The position numbers and the translations under genes are program-made. Positions 61,640-64,000 of a stretch of 64,000 nt of DNA are shown piece after piece. The stretch is from Deltaproteobacteria bacterium (GTDB lineage: Bacteria > Myxococcota_A > UBA796 > UBA2385): positions 1-64,000 of the forward strand of contig JAEUKK010000050.1 in assembly GCA_016792625.1 (NCBI GenBank), in the 5' to 3' direction. The notes below the pieces were generated by a model. It worked only from the letters and a program-made list of their open reading frames with translations. It was not told the origin of the DNA and did not search any database. Every line of letters begins with the position of its first letter. Position 1 is the first letter of the stretch.

Positions 61640-62406
61640 GCGCTGGGGGCGCCACCCTCAAGCTCCGCCTCGCCGGCGAGAGCCGCGCCGCGCCCCACCA
61701 CGCGCTCAACGAGGACGCGTGGAGCACCTACGCCATGCCGTCGGGGCGCTCCGCGCTGCTGGTCGTCTGTGATGGTGTCAGCACCGCCGGGGCGGGCGCG
61801 CCGGCCGCCCAGCTCGCCTGCCGGCGGGTGGGCCAGTTCTTTGACAAGGGCACCCGGCGCCACCCCGACACCCTCGCCCAGCTGGTCAGCGAGATCGACT
61901 GGGAGCTGCGGGGCGCCGGCCGCCAAGCCCGGTGCACGCTCGCGATGGCCTGGGTGGACGGCGGGTCTGAGACCGCCGAGGCCTGGGTCTTCACCGTGGG
62001 CGACTCGCCCATCTACCGGCTGCGCCAGGGCCGCCTGCGCCAAGCGGGCATGGAGGGCACCGGCACCTTCCGTCGGCTCGAGGCCTACCTGGGCATGGGG
62101 CCGGCGGTCAGCGAGGTGCTCAAGCGCGAGCGGTGGGAGCTTCGCCCTGGCGACGTGCTGCTGCTGCTCTCCGACGGCGTTCTGAGCGCGCTCGAGGAGG
62201 AGGACCTCGCTGCCCTCTGGGCCCGCACCAAAGAGCCCGCCCGCTTCTGCCGGGCGGTCATCGAAGAGGTCGCGCGCACCGGGGTGGATGACGACGCGAC
62301 CATCGTCGCGGTCGAGCTGCTCGAAGAGCAGGAGGGCGCCTCGCCCGAGCGACACCTCGACGCCCCCGATCCGCCGCGCCGGCTGCTGTTGGGGGATGGG
62401 GACTGA
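61636..62406 (+). CDS. PP2C-family Ser/Thr protein phosphatase
   Basis: This 256-residue protein has the PPM/PP2C metal-binding layout: HHALNEDAWSTY, LVVCDGVSTAGAG, WVFTVGDSPIYRLRQG, LLLLSDGVLSAL and DDDATIVAVEL. It would remove phosphate from Ser/Thr residues and could oppose Hanks-type kinases such as that at 29391-31064, although the two are not linked in one operon. It starts within the stop of the MYXO-CTERM gene. No membrane segment is visible, so it is cytoplasmic. Confidence 0.93.
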   Translation: MSAGGATLKLRLAGESRAAPHHALNEDAWSTYAMPSGRSALLVVCDGVSTAGAGAPAAQLACRRVGQFFDKGTRRHPDTLAQLVSEIDWELRGAGRQARCTLAMAWVDGGSETAEAWVFTVGDSPIYRLRQGRLRQAGMEGTGTFRRLEAYLGMGPAVSEVLKRERWELRPGDVLLLLSDGVLSALEEEDLAALWARTKEPARFCRAVIEEVARTGVDDDATIVAVELLEEQEGASPERHLDAPDPPRRLLLGDGD

Positions 62407-62632
62407 GCCCGACCCTTGGCGGGATTGACGTGTGACGCGTTGTTTTGGTGTGCACTTGCGCGCCCGGCTGCGTGGAGGGGGCGCGCTCCCCTCGGGCGCC
62501 CTTGCCAGCGGCCCGGCGCCGTGTGAGAGGGCGGGGCGCTGGGGCGGTACCGTCTGCCCTGGCCGGTCAGGGGGCCGCCTGCAGCGCGGGCGCCCAGCGC
62601 TCCACCCCGGTGGGGCCCTGCCCAAGCTCCTC

Positions 62633-62708
62633 GCGGGTGTAGCTCAGTCGGTAGAGCACGAGCTTCCCAAGCTCGGGGTCGCGGGTTCGAACCCCGTCGC
62701 CCGCTCCA
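62633..62708 (+). tRNA. tRNA-Gly (CCC)
   Basis: The cloverleaf has acceptor stem GCGGGTG/CGCCCGC, D stem GCTC/GAGC, anticodon stem CGAGC/GCTCG with loop TTCCCAA (CCC), T arm GCGGG-TTCGAAC-CCCGT and encoded CCA (62706-62708). Confidence 0.95.
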
Positions 62709-62719
62709 TCTCCCTCCCC

Positions 62720-62735
62720 CGCGGCTTCGGCCGCG
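62720..62735 (+). terminator. UUCG-capped hairpin after tRNA-Gly
   Basis: CGCGGC-TTCG-GCCGCG is a perfect six-base stem with a stable tetraloop, 11 bp after the tRNA. There is no T-run, so it may mark processing or Rho-dependent termination instead of intrinsic termination. Confidence 0.4.
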
Positions 62736-62829
62736 TCCCTCGCCCCTCGGGGCGAGCCCCGGAGCCCGGCCCCTCCTCCTCACGGATGGATGGTCCGGGC
62801 TTCCTGCGTTCCAGGCGGGGCCCCTCCGC

Positions 62830-64000
62830 ATGGTGCACGCCGCGCCCCCTGCCCGCCGCCCGCCCCGGGCTTGGTGGGCCCCGCCCGTCCTCGGCCTGCT
62901 CCTGCTCGGGGGTGGGCTGTTCGTGCTGCGCGACCCGGCGGTGCACCGGCTGCTCGCCGCGCGCCTCGAACGGGCCCTGGCCGCGCGGCTCGGCGTGCAC
63001 CTCGCGCTCTCGGCGGTCGAGCTCGACCCGGTGGGCGGCGGGCTGCGGGTGGCCGGCCTCGCCCTGCGCGCGCCCGAGGCTGACGGGGGCCTCGGCCCGG
63101 TCTGGCTCTCGGTCGAGGAGCTCTGGGTGGGGCTGGACTGGCGCGGCGGACGGCCGGCGATCGGCCACGTCGAGATCACCGCGCCCTCGCTGCGCCTGCA
63201 CGTCGACAGCGACGGCGTAGTCGAGCTTCGCAGCCTGCCTCTTGACCTGCTCGGCGGCGGCGAGCCGGCCCCGGCGACCACCCCCCAGGCGCTGCCCTGG
63301 TCGAGCCTGCGGGTGACCGACGCCTGGGTCGAGGTGGTGCACCCGCTGGGCGCGCTGCGGGCCGAGCGGGTCGACCTGCTGCCCCAGCCGGGCAGCCCCA
63401 GCGAGCTGCGCCTCGAGCTCGGGGCGGTCACCGTTCAGCGCGATGACTTCGTTCAGGTGGCCGAGCAGGTCGTCATTCCGGGGCTCACCGTGCGGCCCGA
63501 CCGGGTCATCGTGCCCGCGGTGGCCCTGTCCTTCCCGGCGCTCGACCTGAGCGCCAGCCTCGATCTGGTGCCTGGGGGCGCGGTCGACGCGCGCCTCGAC
63601 CTCGACGCCGATCTGGTCGGCCTCAGCCCGGTGCTCGGGCCCCGGCTCGGCGCCGAGGGCGCGCTGCGGCTGGGCGGGCGCCTGACCGGGACCCTCGCCG
63701 CCCCGGTCGCCCAGGGCCGGCTCGCCGCCGACGACTTCGTCCTGCTGCAGCTCGACGAAGAGGTGCCAGGGCTCTGGCGCCGCCGCGCGCTGGGTGACCT
63801 GCGCTCGGACTGGTCCTTCGACGGCCGGCAGGCGGCCCTCGGCCCCCTCGAGGCGCGCTGGGCCGGCGGCACCCTGACCCTGGAGGGCGGCTACGACGTC
63901 TTCACCAGCGGCCTGTTCCTGCAGGCCAGCGGCCGCGGGATCAGCCTGCAGGACGCGCTCGCCGACACCAGCGTGCACGAGCGCGCCTGGGTCGAGATGG
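62830..64000 (+). CDS. AsmA/TamB-like envelope protein, 3' end outside the window
   Basis: The frame from ATG 62830 stays open to the last base (390 codons read). It has an N-terminal membrane segment (WWAPPVLGLLLLGGGLFVL) and then the repeated beta pattern of AsmA/TamB/DUF748 proteins: LEVDxxxGGLRVAGLALRAPE-type strands, GHVEITAPSLRLHV, LRVTDAWVEVVHPLG, and GTLAAPVAQGRLAADDFVLL. These proteins span the periplasm and move lipids or help outer-membrane assembly. An alternative start at GTG 62833 is possible. The total length is unknown because the gene is cut by the window end. Confidence 0.78.
   Translation, partial: MVHAAPPARRPPRAWWAPPVLGLLLLGGGLFVLRDPAVHRLLAARLERALAARLGVHLALSAVELDPVGGGLRVAGLALRAPEADGGLGPVWLSVEELWVGLDWRGGRPAIGHVEITAPSLRLHVDSDGVVELRSLPLDLLGGGEPAPATTPQALPWSSLRVTDAWVEVVHPLGALRAERVDLLPQPGSPSELRLELGAVTVQRDDFVQVAEQVVIPGLTVRPDRVIVPAVALSFPALDLSASLDLVPGGAVDARLDLDADLVGLSPVLGPRLGAEGALRLGGRLTGTLAAPVAQGRLAADDFVLLQLDEEVPGLWRRRALGDLRSDWSFDGRQAALGPLEARWAGGTLTLEGGYDVFTSGLFLQASGRGISLQDALADTSVHERAWVEM

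Overview
This is a 64 kb stretch of very GC-rich chromosome with tightly packed genes. It most likely comes from a Myxococcota or related delta-proteobacterial lineage. The support is an exported protein with a MYXO-CTERM-like tail (61,540-61,639), many lipoproteins with acidic Gly/Ala/Asp linkers, putative metal-binding DxDxD repeats joined to RCC1 repeats, a Ser/Thr kinase with a secreted PEGA-like end, and the order pilMNOPQ-aroK-aroB. No phage, transposase, integrase, reverse transcriptase, rRNA or CRISPR array was seen. Most starts have a GGAG-type ribosome binding site 5-9 nt upstream, and many genes overlap as ATGA, GTGA or TGATG.

Layout. 0-5.3 kb: a polytopic membrane protein, then a leftward operon with a beta-propeller-like lipoprotein, a secreted ComEC-type metallo-beta-lactamase fold protein with a helix-hairpin-helix tail, a DUF3006 protein and a double-HhH ComEA-like protein. 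5.5-7.3 kb: tRNA-Arg(CCU), a dispersed 119-bp repeat, a 42-bp tandem hairpin array and two unknown small proteins. 8.1-12.7 kb: a three-gene overlapping operon (McrB-like AAA+ ATPase, DUF2357-type nuclease, FGE-sulfatase-fold protein). It looks like an undescribed or poorly described McrBC-type defence system, and its third gene is a compositional chimera. 12.7-21 kb: a hydrolase, a frameshifted lipoprotein, a second FGE-fold protein, a DUF4870-like membrane protein, a beta-lactamase-family lipoprotein and an SGNH hydrolase. 21.2-21.8 kb: three initiator tRNA genes and a terminator. 21.9-26.8 kb: a second candidate system, with a PhoD-like Tat lipoprotein, an orphan protein and two BREX-type (DUF2791-like) ATPases in one overlapping operon.

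26.9-42.5 kb: envelope and signalling genes (RCC1 lipoprotein, Ser/Thr kinase, M50 protease, SRPBCC protein, YbaB, response regulator, lipoproteins, TonB-dependent receptor, DUF493 protein, a second SGNH hydrolase, and a membrane/TPR fusion). 42.8-53.8 kb: the conserved core, with the type IV pilus alignment and secretin genes pilMNOPQ running into aroK and aroB, then a lipoprotein, a TPR protein, aroQ, accB and accC. 53.9-64 kb: a large TPR protein, a pentapeptide-repeat/propeller fusion, an M16 peptidase pair, the MYXO-CTERM protein, a PP2C phosphatase, tRNA-Gly(CCC) and the start of an AsmA/TamB-like protein that runs off the window.

The two ATPase operons (8.1-12.7 and 21.9-26.8 kb) are the accessory parts most likely to hold new biology. 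They sit 9 kb apart, and tRNA genes lie near both. All functional statements come from reading motifs and gene order; no database search was run.
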